The notes under the pieces are model-generated. The model had not been told where the DNA came from. It saw only the letters and a program-made list of their open reading frames with translations, and made no database searches. Below are positions 45,191-57,800 of a stretch of DNA of 64,000 nucleotides, piece after piece. Position 1 is the first letter of the stretch. Each line of letters begins with the position of its first letter. The position numbers were made by a program, and so were the translations under genes. The stretch is from Melampsora larici-populina 98AG31 (taxonomy: Eukaryota > Basidiomycota > Pucciniomycetes > Pucciniales > Melampsoraceae): the NCBI RefSeq assembly GCF_000204055.1, contig NW_006768830.1:380634-444633 (forward strand), in the 5' to 3' direction.

Positions 45191-45599
45191 TCAAAAAAAA
45201 AACTAGTGATCAGATTTAAAAAAAAGTTATGCATGGAAAAACAAGGGGCTGAGGGTTTCAAAACTGATCTCAGATGCTCAAAGTGTTGAGATCTGAGTGA
45301 GAACATTGAATTTGAGAATTGCTGGTACTCGTTTGAAATTTGCAAGCCTTTGGCACTAGCAACCACACAAGTCAATTTTTCAAAACACATGTCTCAATCT
45401 GAACGAATTTACAGGACATATTAGATGTGATTTGCTTATCCAGATGAGCAGATAACTGAAGAGAACTATATTTAGCTAATAGCTAAGGATTTACTCAGAT
45501 TGTTGCACATATGTAGCATATGCTTTATGGCTCAGATGTGTGCAAGATGATTTGATGACCCATTCTACTCCCAATGAGATTCTCAGCCTAGACCAGGGA

Positions 45600-47932
45600 A
45601 CCTCTTTCATGCTGGCAGGGTAGGCACTATCTTTGAGCGTCTACATCCAATTTTGTGGGAATTTGCCATGTAGGCACTCAAAAAAGGCACCTGCATTTCA
45701 AATTTTGAATGCAGGCATGATTTTTGAGCACTTACATTTTGAATTTCAGATGTAGGCACAATTTTCAAGCGCCTGCATAGGGAGTTCAATGTAGGTGCTT
45801 TATCTAGTATCTACAGTATCAAACTGATCAAATAGGTGCCTACTTTCAGTTTGGCATATGTAGGTGCTAAAAAACAAGCACCTACATTTTTTTAGCTGTG
45901 ATGCAGCACATACAACTCAGGACTGGTCAGACTGGTATTAGAGAACCACATAAAACACCTTTTCACCTAACACAAGAGTATTTTTGAGTTGCAATGAGGG
46001 TATTGGAGGACAGAAAATCTATTGTGAGTTGTGGAAACTATAGCACAGGACAGAAAAACTAACTTGAGTTTTAAACACAATAGCAGAGGACAGAAAAGCT
46101 ATTCCAAGTTGTGAAAACAATAACAAAGAACAGAAAAACTATTTCAAATTTTGAAAACAATAATGGAGGACAGAAAAACTATTTCAAGTTGCAAAGACAA
46201 TAAAAGAGGATGGAAAAACTATTTCAAGTTGAAAAAAGGATAACAGAGATTGGAATGACTATTTTGAGTTGCAAAAAGGATGACAAGACAGAAAGAACAT
46301 TTCACATCATCTTTCAAATGGAATCATTCTGTCTTCTGCACTGTAAACATCATTCAGCTGCCCCAAGTGGCAAGGGGGAAATGATTAGGGGTATGGTTTT
46401 TCATATAAAGCTCTATCACTTCACACCTGAGTAATAAGACCCACACTACATATGTACAGCAGGATAAGTGAATATTTTCCTATCTTGTACAAGTGCATCC
46501 CGAAAAGATACAACACATTTACTCCGCCCGCCTCAACTAATGTGTCAAATTTTTTCTGCATGCACTTGTACATACAGGTCTGCTCAGTTATCTGCTCATC
46601 TGAATAAATGGATCACATGTGATACATTATGTAACTTTTTTGACCTGACAAAATTGTCCCAAAGAGTCACTACATATATCTTCATAGCTACTCAGGCAAT
46701 ATTCTCAAAGCCATTTGTCAGTAACAGAAAGGGTGTTACATGAAGTTTGGTTGATAAAATTACACCAAAACTTTGAGTCAGTGTATGTAGTTGATTTTTG
46801 GAATGCTTTTGTTTAGCAGAAAAGGGTTACAGCATGTATTACATATCATTCATGTATTCAGATGAGCAGAAAACTGAGCAGACCTGTATGTACAAGATAG
46901 CCACTCATTCACTTAGCCTACTTCCCATTTGTAGTGTGGGTGTTATGGCTCAGGTGTGCAGTGATAGATCCTTTTATGCCAAACCATACTCCCGATCATA
47001 TCCCCCTTCCCAATTGGGGAAGTTGAATGATGTTCACAGTGCCTGTTATCCTTTTGGCAACTTGAAATAGTTTTTCCATCCTCCATTATTGTTACTTCAA
47101 ATATGTCCTGCATTATTGTTTTTGAAACTCAACATAGTTTCCGTGTACATACTCCAATATCCTTTTCACAACTTGAAATATTTTCTCTTTTATCATTTTC
47201 ACCACTCAAAATGGTTTTTCTGTGCTCCAATATCCCTTTTGCAGCTAGTTTTTTCATTGTCCATCATTTTTTTTGCAACTCAAAATACTTTTTCCATCCT
47301 CCAATATCCTTTTCCCACATTGAAATAGTTTTTCCGTCCTTTGTTATTGTTTTTAACCCCTCACAATAGTTTTTCCATCCTCCATTATTGTGTTTGGAAC
47401 TCAGTGTAGTTTTTCTGTCCTCCGATATTCTTTTTGCAACTCAAGACAGTTTTTCCATCCTCCATTATTGTGTTCGGAACTCAGTGTAGTTTTTCTGTCC
47501 TCCGATATTCTTTTTGCAACTCAAGACAGTTTTTCCATCCTCCATTATTGTGTTTGGAACTCAGTGTAGTTTTTCTGTCCTCCGATATTCTTTTTGCAAC
47601 TCAAGACAGTTTTTCCATCCTTCAATATACTTTCCGTGAATCAAATTAATTGTCGGTGCCACCTACATGGCCTTTTTTGAAGCGTGGAATGTAGGTGCAA
47701 TACCCAAGTGCCTACATCATGTAGGTGTAACAAAATTGCACCTACAATTACATTTTCAAATGCAGGTGCTATTTTTTAATGCCGACATGGTTATTTCAAA
47801 ATGTAGGCTTCTTTTTGAAGGATCCCAGCGCCTAAATCCTGAACATAGGCATTTTTTGTGGGAAACACCCATGTAGGTGCTTCTCTAGCTGCACTTACTT
47901 GGTATTTCTGCGGGCTGCAAATAACAACAGCC
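45600..47932. repeat. Long imperfect palindrome (about 2.3 kb) with minisatellite arms
   Basis: Left arm 45600-46500 matches the complement of right arm 46880-47930. Matching pairs include AACATCATTCAGCTGCCCCA (46347) with its complement near 47030, and GTCTGCTCAGTTATCTGCTC (46577) with its complement near 46865. Within each arm is a tandem array: about five units of roughly 48 bases around GACAGAAAAACTATTTCAAG (45980-46290), and inverted units of about 88 bases at 47390-47620. ATGTAGGTGC motifs crowd both outer edges. Resembles a foldback element. Confidence 0.65.
46490..46568. mobile_element. Stowaway-like MITE, copy 1
   Basis: 79 bases beginning CAAGTGCATCCCGAAAAGAT and ending with an inverted version (TGCATGCACTTG). 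TA dinucleotides flank it. Same family as 48136-48220. It lies near the centre of the long palindrome. Confidence 0.55.
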
Positions 47933-48135
47933 TAAAACAATACAAAGCCATCATAAGACCATGGGTAGAAATGATCAATAACCCTTAGGAGCACTGATCA
48001 ATTTTGAAGGATTAGAAAACATGAACCACCTGATCCACCCAAGAATTGAGTCCAAGATGGAATACTAATAGTTCAAATATGAGCATGAGTAGAAACACTA
48101 AGATCAAGTAAACCAAAAGCAGTTATCTCGGAGTA

Positions 48136-48220
48136 CAAGTGCATTTGGAAAAGATACAACACATTTACAACACATGTCCGGGCCGGCGGAGCAAATGTGT
48201 TGTATCTTTTCCAAATGTTG
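48136..48220. mobile_element. Stowaway-like MITE, copy 2
   Basis: 85 bases with inverted ends TTTGGAAAAGATACAACACA on both sides and a GC-rich centre (CCGGGCCGGCGG). Flanked by TA. Clearly related to 46490-46568. Confidence 0.65.
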
Positions 48221-51000
48221 TACACCAAAAGATTGAAATGTAAGTGTAGATTTCTGGAAATTTGCTTTACATTGATTTGAAGTGAAATGGCTCATTGGAT
48301 GAAGATTTTATGTATATGATTGATTAAATCTCAACCAAGTTGCTACAAAAGAGTTTGATTCAGAAATGTGAGATTTGCTAGAAATTGATTTAGAAAATTG
48401 AGGTTGCTTTAAAGAAATTCTCAACTGCATTGTTTTGTGAAAGGGGGTAAACAGGTTTAAAAGATTCTCATCCCACTGCTATCATTATATTGGTTCCTTG
48501 GTGGGAGCCCTAGGCTGGGAACATGATAGAGAATAGAATGGGTCATCAAATCATCTTGCACTGCACATCTGGGATGTGAAGCATATGCTGCATACATTTG
48601 AGCCAACACTTAGATATCAGATACATACAGGTTGCCTCATTTATCTGCTCATCTGCATAAGCAATGGTTTGAATTTTTCTGGGTGGATATTTGAAATACA
48701 TATTAACACATGATTGAAATGTGAAATCTGGCAGTAATAATTTCAATTTTCCCATATATAGAAAGCCAAACAAAGCACCACTTGATCAAGATCATTACCT
48801 GTTCTAGGGGTCACTGGAAGCTTTTCACAACATTTCATAAGTCTCACTCACTGTCTACACCCCCTTTGGTGATTGGTCTATGATGTGTGCAAATACCACA
48901 ATTGCCCTGCTTGTTTTTGTGATTGCAGAGTGGTTTGTGGCTCTGCAATAGCCCCACTATATATATTGAATCATGTGCACCACATCTTGGGGGTGGAAAG
49001 CCCCCATAGTGGAGTGAGCTCTCCACCAACGCCCAAACCAATCTGACACAATACGACTTTTTGGAGGTTTTCCATGTTGTATCGGCCAACCCATATATTC
49101 AGACCAATACCCAATATGATATGAGGACAAAAAAAATCCAAAAATCTGGTTGGCCATATCGTGTTGCTGAAGCAATACGAGCCGATACTGTAGTTAAAAA
49201 TTGGTTGCAAGGCTTTTCAAGTAGGAAAAAGCCAAATCACCTCCATCCTGTATCGCGTCACCAATACCCAATATGAGAAAAGGGGACTTCTCATGTTGGG
49301 TCAGGTGAAGCAATATGGAGAAATCCAACTTTTGATGTTGGATTGGCAATACAATACCAATACGATACCGACTTTTGTGTCGGATTGGTTCCGGCGTTGT
49401 CTCCACAATGGCTAGAGTTTCCCTGCTATATAGCAGAGCAATACTCAATAGTAATACCCAGGGACATGTATCCTTTTATTTGTCTTATTATGCATGGTCA
49501 CTGGTGTACTTGTTTGCTCTTTTCTATCTTATATATAGCCAAGAACTATCTTTTTACACTTTTTGAGAGCCCCTTGTGCCACTATATTGTGCACTAGCAA
49601 TTTGTTGCACATGGACTGCTCCACAGCTCTCAGAGACAAACAAAGGGGAGCATTATGTTGCACTTTACAGCTCAGTCTTAGGTCCACAGTGCCAATGAGG
49701 TCAAATCTCATTGTGTTGTGTAGCAGTTGTGGTATTGTGTGTACAACCAACTGTGCAACACCAAAAAGTCACATTGATTTTTGCTCACATTCTTGATCCA
49801 AAAAAGTTGTATGTTAAACTAAAGTGTGTCAAAATATGCACACACATTTTTGCACATATGTGCAAAAATCATGTACAATCTTGAAAACAAATCAAAGTTG
49901 AATATTTTCAGATCAATGTGATTGCAAGTCCTGTTTCTTTCTCCTCTTGACCCCTCACTACATAGCTCTTTTTTTGGACTTTGTTCATCATCTTTTCTGG
50001 CTTTACCACAGACAAACTAATCACTCCTTGCCTCAAATCTGTGAGGATAGTGGCTCTTTTAAAGTAGGCTACACTCACTAAAAGGTGGTACAGGGAGTAT
50101 ATTATGATGGAGTATAATAAGGATCATTATATTTTGCTCTTTAAACTAGGTACAAAGGAGGAAGAGGATGATGAGAAACAGGGATTTGATACAGTGAGGA
50201 TGTGTCAAAAGCAACAAAAGAAGGGCATGACTCAGACTAAAGCAGAGACAAAATGGAATAACATCAAAGTAATGAAACATGGTAAGTAAGTAGGAGCTTT
50301 TTTCTTCAGACTGGAGTAATGAGGATTTGATAGATGAGTTTTTGACAAGACTCTTCTCAAATTGATTGCTACTCACAGCATTTGGCAAGCATAACAAGCT
50401 TGAGTAAGGGGTTTCAAGTTAGAAGTTTCTACATATTTCTACACCACAACCACTTGCCTGTTGTTGTAGAATAAGTGTAATGTTTTTAAATCAGAACACC
50501 TTTTTAGGTGTCCCGAATTCAAGTTACGTAGGTTTTACGAAGATTTTTTTGAATTTGTTCAGTATTAAAAAATACGTCAAAAAAACTAACAAACTTGAAA
50601 CCCCTCGTCATCTAACATCCCTCAAGCACAACACCGATGAAATCACATCAGGTTGTACCTGAAGATAGCGATGAAGATTTAAATATTTCATTACCTTCCA
50701 CTCATTAAGCTTTGCTTGGACGGCTGATAGTATACTGGTGTATCTATCTAAACACAAACAACTCTCGATCCTCACAAAAACAAAACTCATTAAATAATAG
50801 ACCCAAATTTCTTTGGATTGGTTTTTTCGTGGTATCCTCTTAGAGAAGACTTCTTGCTCGCTCAAAAGAAAAAAAATAACAAATAGGAAAAAATGATCTA
50901 GAGGAAGTTGAGGAAGTTTGGTTTCTTTTCGTTCATCTAGTCCAACATAAACATCTATGTCTTTTTTTGGGGGTTGTAGAGAGGTTTATTAAATTTCAAC
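48221..51000. other. Repeat-derived DNA, no gene recognised
   Basis: 48490-48680 is an inverted relative of 45450-45600 (shared CAAGATGATTTGATGACCCATTCTA in complement, also GCTTATGCAGATGAGCAGAT). 49060-49440 contains repeated CAATACCCAATATGA-like units and TGTTGGATTGG inversions. 49580-49870 is rich in TGCAC and TGCACA palindromes. 50100-50400 is a purine-rich stretch with a lysine-rich chance frame. None shows a conserved protein or splice pattern. 50500-51000 is the 3' flank of the SSB gene. Confidence 0.5.
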
Positions 51001-51039
51001 AAAAGGAAGTAGAAGAAAAAAGAAGTGTTTCATTGTTTT

Positions 51040-51904
51040 TTAACGAGCTGTTCCAGCCATTGCCTTTTGCATAGCTCGTTTCAGTCCTAATTGGCACTTC
51101 TTGAGTTCATCAGCAGTTGAGTCTGTGGGAAAAGTGAACAAGTCAAAGAATGATTAGGTCACACGTCAAAGTCACATGATTAGTACAAATGAGTGAAGAC
51201 TTACCCTCAATCTCAAGCTTCTCAAGAGCCTTGGCAAGTTCAGCTTCAACAGCAGCCTTGTTGTTTCGCTTGATCTTCATACCGATTTCAGGTGATGTGA
51301 TGGTACCTTCAACCTGTGAGATGTATGACTCCAATTCTTGCTTGGCCTCGTGTTTGGCAGAGAACTCCTTATCGGCTTGCTTGAAGGATTCGGCATCTTT
51401 GATCATCTGATCGATTTCTGATGATGAGAGACGACCAACGGAGTTGGTGATGGTGATGTTTGCTCGTCGACCTGAAGTTCGGTCGAGGGCGGAGACCTTC
51501 AAGAGACCGTTTGCATCAACCTCGAATGTACATACAAGTTCGGCTTGACCACGAGGTTGAGGAGTAATTCCAGAAAGCTGTTCGAGATAGGTCAGTAAAC
51601 AATCGATAGTCGCTCGCAGAATAGAATGAATGAAGAACATACCTCGAATTCTCCGAGCAATCGGTTCTCCTTACATGTGACACGTTCACCTTCGTAAACA
51701 GGGAATGTAACAGTAGATTGGTTGTCCTCGACCGTGGTAAATGTTCGGGATTTGTTGGTGGGAATGGGGGTATTTCGGGGTACAACGCATCCAAAGACGT
51801 CACCTTGCATGGCAACACCGAGGGAAAGAGGTGCGACATCGAGAAGCAAGAGATCGGCGGTCTTCTCACTGGTCTGTCCGGTAAGGACAGCAGCTTGAAC
51901 AGCA

Positions 51905-51936
<32 letters not shown>

Positions 51937-53444
51937 GCTCTTGTTGAGCTGACGACCACCGAAAAAGTCGGAAACCAAAGATTGGATTTTGGGGATTCGG
52001 GTCGATCCACCAACCAAGACGATCTCCTCAACCTTGGACTTGTCAACCTTGGCGTCCTTCAAAACCTTGTCAACGGGATCCAGAGTAGATCGGAATGTGG
52101 TGGCATTGATCTCCTCGAAACGAGCACGGGAGATGGATGCAGAGAAGTCGGCACCCTGGAATAAGGAGTCAACTTCGACAGTGGTCTGGGTGACTGAGGA
52201 AAGGGTTCGTTTGGCACGTTCACAGGCCGAACGGAGACGTCGGAGAGCACGTGCATCACCATCGATGTCGTGCTTGGTTTTCCGTTTGAATTCGGCTTTG
52301 AAGTGCTCTAAGAGAGCGTTGTCGAAATCTTCTCCACCAAGATGGGTGTCACCAGCGGTGGCTTTGACAGCAAAGACTCCACCGGTGATAGAGAGAAGAG
52401 AAACATCGAAAGTACCACCTCCCAAGTCGAAAATCAAGACGGTACGCTCCTTCTTGTCCTTCTTCTCACTGGCCTCACCTAAACCGTAGGCAATAGCAGC
52501 GGCAGTAGGTTCGTTAATGATACGAAGAACATCAAGACCAGCAATGGCACCGGCGTCTTTGGTGGATAATCGCTGAGAGTCATTGAAGTAAGCCGGGACG
52601 GTGATGACGGCCTTCTTGACCTCTTTGCCCAATTTGGTCTCAGCGGTTTCCTTGAGTTTGGTCAAGACCATTGCTGAGATTTCTTGAGGGGAGAAAGTTT
52701 TGGTCTCGCCGAGATATTCGACCTGTAGGGTGAAAGATGAGACTCGAGGTGCGATCAGGAGGATGAACTGAATGGGTACTGACTTCGATGAAGGGGTTGC
52801 CATCTTTCTCGATGACCTTGAAAGGCCAATGAGCCATATCCTTCTTGACATCTGAGTCATCGTATCGACGTCCGATCAGACGCTTGGCGTCAAAAACAGT
52901 CATCCTTGGGTTCATGGCAGCCTGAAAGAAGTGTTTTAAATGAAAGAAGTTAACATCATTCAACTGATCCGCGTATATGGAGCCGATACGCGTGACCGAC
53001 CTGGTTCTTGGCAGCATCTCCGATCAGACGTTCATCCTTGGTGAAGGCAACGTAAGAAGGAGTGGTTCGGTTTCCCTCTGAATAAGGGTGAACATAGAAA
53101 AGGTAAGGTGTCAAATCAAATCGGAAGTGAGAGGTTTCGACTAGAATGGCTTACGGTCGTTGGCAATGATCTCCACTCGATCGTTTTGCCAAACACCCAC
53201 ACAGGAGTAAGTGGTTCCGAGATCGATACCAATAGCTCCAACAAAGTCACCTCCTTCGACATCGGCAGCAGGGATGTTGCCATCGTTGTTAGCTCCGTCG
53301 TTTGACCTGAATAGATGAGCAAGTATGAACCATTTAAAGGACAGATGAGCAAACAGCAAAGTAAACGAGGAGTCAAATGACCCAAGATTGGTCGTTCAAC
53401 TGGGGTTGATACGAAGGATAAGATGTCAGAGAGATACCTCACAT
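51040..53444 (-). CDS. SSB1: Hsp70 chaperone of the ribosome-associated SSB type
   Basis: Cytosolic Hsp70 that binds nascent chains at the ribosome, 634 residues. Minus-strand exons: 53444-53443 (only A and T of the ATG), 53306-53155, 53077-53001, 52921-52784, 52722-51643, 51577-51205 and 51122-51040. Hsp70 signatures are complete: [20 protein letters not shown] (about residue 25), [18 protein letters not shown], and [20 protein letters not shown]. The SSB subtype is suggested by [53 protein letters not shown] and the short end [20 protein letters not shown] without the EEVD tail of SSA proteins. The N-terminus [20 protein letters not shown] is longer than in yeast. Start choice: splicing at GTGAGG (53442) joins AAAAT to GTCAAAC, creating the only in-frame ATG. 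Codon use and exon spacing are regular; nothing is broken. Confidence 0.92.
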
Positions 53445-53853
53445 TTTATGAGAAGTTGTTTGTTTAGATTTGGAAGAACGGGGCAAAGAGGTAAGTCGAA
53501 GTTGGAAGCGAAGTGGATGAGGCTGAGGGGTGAGAAAGTCTGGTAATCAAAAACCAATTCACGGCACACGGGGGAAGGAAAAATTTACAAACTCAAAAAC
53601 ACTAAAAAATTCAAAAAAATGGCAAAAATCAAACCACACAGGGTAAAACACTAGTATGCTGCGGAAAGAAAGTCACTGCGGTGGGTGCAATCAAATCAAA
53701 ATACAGAAACACCAATTCATCACTTTGGTCCAAAACTCAACGAACAAATTGTTTCCACCCAGATTTCCATCACACTGAGCTACCCCTTGGGAACTCGGAA
53801 GAAAGCCTCGAGTTCTTCAAATGACCTCCTTCCTCCTCGCGAAAAGGCATGTA

Positions 53854-53942
53854 CTGTCGTTCTTGAAAAGCTTGTCCGAGTTTTCCCGCAAAACTCGAGC
53901 AATTTGGCGGCAAAACTTGGACAAGCTTTTCGAGAACGACAG
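53854..53942. mobile_element. Stowaway-like MITE (89 bases)
   Basis: A near-perfect hairpin: left CTGTCGTTCTTGAAAAGCTT and right AAGCTTTTCGAGAACGACAG. Arms extend about 36 bases with a few mismatches. TA flanks both ends (53852-53853 and 53943-53944), as for Tc1/mariner-derived MITEs. It lies about 410 bases upstream of the SSB leader. Confidence 0.75.
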
Positions 53943-53944
53943 TA

Positions 53945-54836
53945 TGACATTGAAGCAGATCAAGTGACTAACTTGTCTGATAGATCAATAGAAGGTGTCG
54001 CACTGGGCATGGGTTTTGTTGTATGTCAACCACTTCAGTTGAGGAAAAGTAGTACTCAGTACAATATTTCCTGAATCCAACTCACCATGATCGGCTATAT
54101 GTCAAGCAATGGAGGAGAGAAGTTGACTTCTTTTGCTACCTGAAGGTTTTGATAGTTTTGACTCCTTTGAGCGTAATTTGTCAAGTATGTTCGATACATC
54201 TCCTCACTTGCAAATATCTCAACACGAAAAAAGGAATTTGACATAAGTGCGCTGAAGGTGTTGTGATTTTTGACTCAACTTTATTCTTCTGTGTATAGAA
54301 GGATTGATGGGTATCTAAATAACATTTTTTTTCGCAATATATTGTCCAATTTCACTTCTTGATCAGTACGATAAACAAAAAAATCAATCAAATCAACGAA
54401 TTCAAAGAATGTCATAATGAATACTTGAAAAAAACTTCACAAGAAAAACATTACAATAAAGATCTATTTAACAAACATTTTGACTTGTAATTTCATAACT
54501 CGATGCCTTTTAAACTATTAGTCTTACTAGTGGTTTAAATATCAAAAAATGATAATGTCCTATATTCTTAGCAAAAGTCTTTTGAGCAGTACAATAACAA
54601 TAACAAAAATGATAAAAAAAACAATGAAAAAGAACGACAAAGAAAATTTTAAAACAATCACAATACAAAATTCATCGCGAGAAAAAATAGAACGAGAGAA
54701 AAAGTAACGATTTTTAAACGAAAAAAAAATGTTTTCTTGCAATGTAATCTTGATGCACAAACAAAACTCTTCCAATAAAATTTTTATATCCACCACTACT
54801 ACCACCATCAACTTCAACCACATCACTATCTTTCTT
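53945..54836. other. Intergenic spacer, no gene recognised
   Basis: AT-rich DNA between the SSB promoter side and the 3' end of the sterol glucosyltransferase gene. A-rich runs at 54560-54730 probably belong to the 3' flank of the minus-strand gene. No domain or transposon end seen. Confidence 0.5.
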
Positions 54837-57800
54837 TCAAGTTAGATTCTCACGATTCTTCTTTCCAGTATCATTAGGATTCAAACCCTTAGAACTTCGA
54901 TCAGATGTTTTCTCTTTTTTATTTGAATTAGGATGGACAGAAGCTGAAATCCTAACCAAAAACTTAACAGAATGAATCAATTTTTTAAGTTTTCCTAATG
55001 AGACACTACATCCTTCACCAGGTCCGATCCAAAGTTTTCGATGATTGGTTTGATATCCTTCATTTATTTTCTTCTTCTTGGTAGTCGTCGTCGTCGTCGT
55101 ATTAGTATTGGTTTGAGTCTCTTCTTTTACATTATTAGGTTTTATGAGTTCTTTTGGACGTTCTTCAACCATCGTATCACTTGTAGTTGGAACTGGAGGA
55201 TGATCAGGAGCGATCTCCATCTCTACATCAGCTTTTGATTCTTGTATGGGTTCCTGTACTTTCTTTCGTAATCCTAATGTCAAATCTATCGAACCGAGAC
55301 TCTTTTCAGTAGACCTAAGGTGTTTAGGAGCAGTACGGCGGATTCGATGCTCAGTACGTTCGAGTGCAAAGTCTAAATGCCGGTATCTACATTTTGCAAA
55401 TTCGTATGTGAGCAAAAATTCTTCTGATTGTAACTATACCATCACTGACACGAATTTAACTGCTGTGGAAGGTCCATCCTCAGCTCTGATCCGTTCACCT
55501 ACTTGTCCGGCCTTTTCTTTCAAAACTCTATCCTTAGTAGCCTTCACAAAAGCCTCGCTTAAGCAACTTGTGGTCAGATGGTCGACTCGCATACCTGCAC
55601 CCAGTCGAGTCACTCGCTAAAAGAACCTTAATCAGTCCCTGCCATTCTTCTATCACAAGGAGTTCAATCGGATCGTGGTGTTGGGTTGGATGCTGGTTTT
55701 GAAGATACTCACATCAGCCCAAAACATTTGATCTACAGAAAATATTTTTAATCAGTGTCTAAAAACTTAAGCTTATAAGATATTAGCTTTACAAAAGATG
55801 AGAAAAGATACAAACCTCCAAAGAAAGGATGAATGAGCGTTGGAAGCCCAAATCGAAGAGATATCCCAGTCGTCCCAGCGCCACCATGATGACACGCAGC
55901 ATCAATTTGAGGAAAGAGCCAATCATGCGGAATCGAGGAAAGCACATGGACTTCTGGTGGGACTTCAATAGGCACTGAGTCCGCTGAAGTAGTCTGTGTA
56001 CGTTCACTCCAACCTTTTGCTACAATCGCTCTCACTCCTGCTTGTACCACTGCCGCATAAATTGCTTTGGTCACTGCCGCGGCGTCTGGAACGGTGATAC
56101 TTCCAAAGCCTACATAAATCAAAGGCTGGCCGTCGGCTCGAGCAGACGCGATAAAGGCTGTCAAATCGGGTGGCGGTACATAGTTCCCTTGAGACTGGTC
56201 CAAAAACCAATAACCCGTCACTGGAGGATCAAGATGCCACATGCAAGTATTTAGTGCCATTTTTATTGCCGGAGTTTCGACTCATAACTATTTATATTGA
56301 GTCTAAGCTTACCATTGATGTGGTCACGCCAATCCAATGGCTTTGGTACAACTAAGAAACATGCCAATTTTTCAATCAAATCACATCAATAAAAAGGATA
56401 CTCCAAGTTCATCATGGCAGTGCATGTTAAGTTTGATTACATACCTGCAGAGCTGAAATTATACAAGAACGGAACCTGTGATGATGATATTCAAAGGAAT
56501 CATAGATTGAGGGTGGAAGGTAAATCCGTCAGTCTTTGATTTTGACAACGGCAAAGTAGGGAGTAAAGCCTTATCGAACCTTGTATGATTGCATTTTCTA
56601 TAGATCAATCAAAATATTATATCAGAAACCTAGAAACTTGAAGCGAAAGATGAAGCAGTGGAGATGAGATGATAACCTACTTCCAATGTAGTAGGCGGAA
56701 TGCCCAATGTATTCTTCCTCCACCTATTGACTTGCCCGGACATCGCTCGCCTGATCCAAAATACAATATCAGATTGAAAGTGTTCACGGATCTCACATCT
56801 TGATTACAGAGGAGCCACTCACCAAATCAAACTGTCAAAAAGCGAGTAAGATAATAAGTTATAAGTAGGTCCCAAATCGATACTAGATGCAAATGCCTGA
56901 GGATAAGTCGAAGTGCTAGTCCATGTCATGGTGAACCTACAACCCAAACACCACTTCGTCAACTTCACTGAAAAAAACCTCATGCCGAAGCATAGTGACA
57001 TGATGTGGACATCCCTAGTAAATAACATCAAATGGACTCACGCTCTAAAATACGGAATTCGTAAAGCTTCAGCGATATGAATACCCGAAAAGGTTGAGGG
57101 ACTCTCGATCAAGATTTCGGCTTTAGATTCCGTACAAGCATTCCAAGCTTCCATGAACAAGTCATCAAGCCATTGTCGAAACTTGCCTAACCCTTCTTTG
57201 AAGAAACCAGGACTGAAGAAGGCGTGATCAACTGAAAGTTTCTGCATTAACACAAAACAATTATATGGTATATAAGCCTAGTGATCACAAATGCCTTTGA
57301 GAATGTCCCAGCAGTTCATATTGGAGTGAAATTGACTCGAAAGTATCAGGACGAACCATTAAAGCACCGGGGTCGCCACCCAGATCCTTATAGAGGATCC
57401 CAAAGGATTCAACCCATGACCGGTATTCGGGATGCGATGCGATGGTGACAATGTGTCCATCTTGCATCAAACGTTTTGCTAGGCTCTACAATATCGTCAC
57501 AAATTGCCACCGAATAATCAAGATCCGTGGAATACCCATAGGCATAAACAAATTGAGAGGACATGTGTGATCACCCTAACTTACTATGTACGGTTGAACA
57601 TCGCCCCTCGAGCCAATTGTCATACACGTGATTCGGTAGGGTCGGGTGGTGGGTTCAGGTTGCACGAAACCAATGATGGCCGGTAAACTCTGCCTCTGAC
57701 GCGCTGTTAGTGGGCTTGGCGGCAGACTTTCATCCGGCGGGCAAAGTAGATTATGAGTCGGAAGCGAGCTCTGACGGCGCGCTGCTCGAGCGCCGGCTTC

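Larger units (their letters stand above)
41676..47932. mobile_element. Large decayed DNA transposon region with TTTGCAGCCC ends
   Basis: Inverted ends share TATTTGCAGCCC (left from about 41676, right ending about 47932) and further inward GGGTGTTTCCCACAAAAAA and many copies of a CACCTACAT/ATGTAGGTG motif. An 8-base flanking repeat matches at 7 of 8 (TAAAAAAA at 41668-41675, TAAAACAA at 47933-47940). The left part holds a broken DDE transposase gene. A second, earlier right end may lie near 45600-45900, because ATTCCCACAAAATTGGATGT at 41772 recurs inverted there, so the right third may be a separate related foldback element. Boundaries are therefore approximate. Confidence 0.55.

Noticed and set aside
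45980..46290. Tandem units as a CRISPR array
   Set aside because: The units are contiguous minisatellite repeats with no unique spacers, and the genome is eukaryotic.
47089..47876. Phe/Ser-rich open frames on the plus strand
   Set aside because: They arise from T-rich tandem repeats in the right arm of the palindrome and have no conserved start or domain.
51718..52489. Long open frames antisense to the SSB gene
   Set aside because: They are the complement of a strongly biased coding exon and carry no domain of their own.
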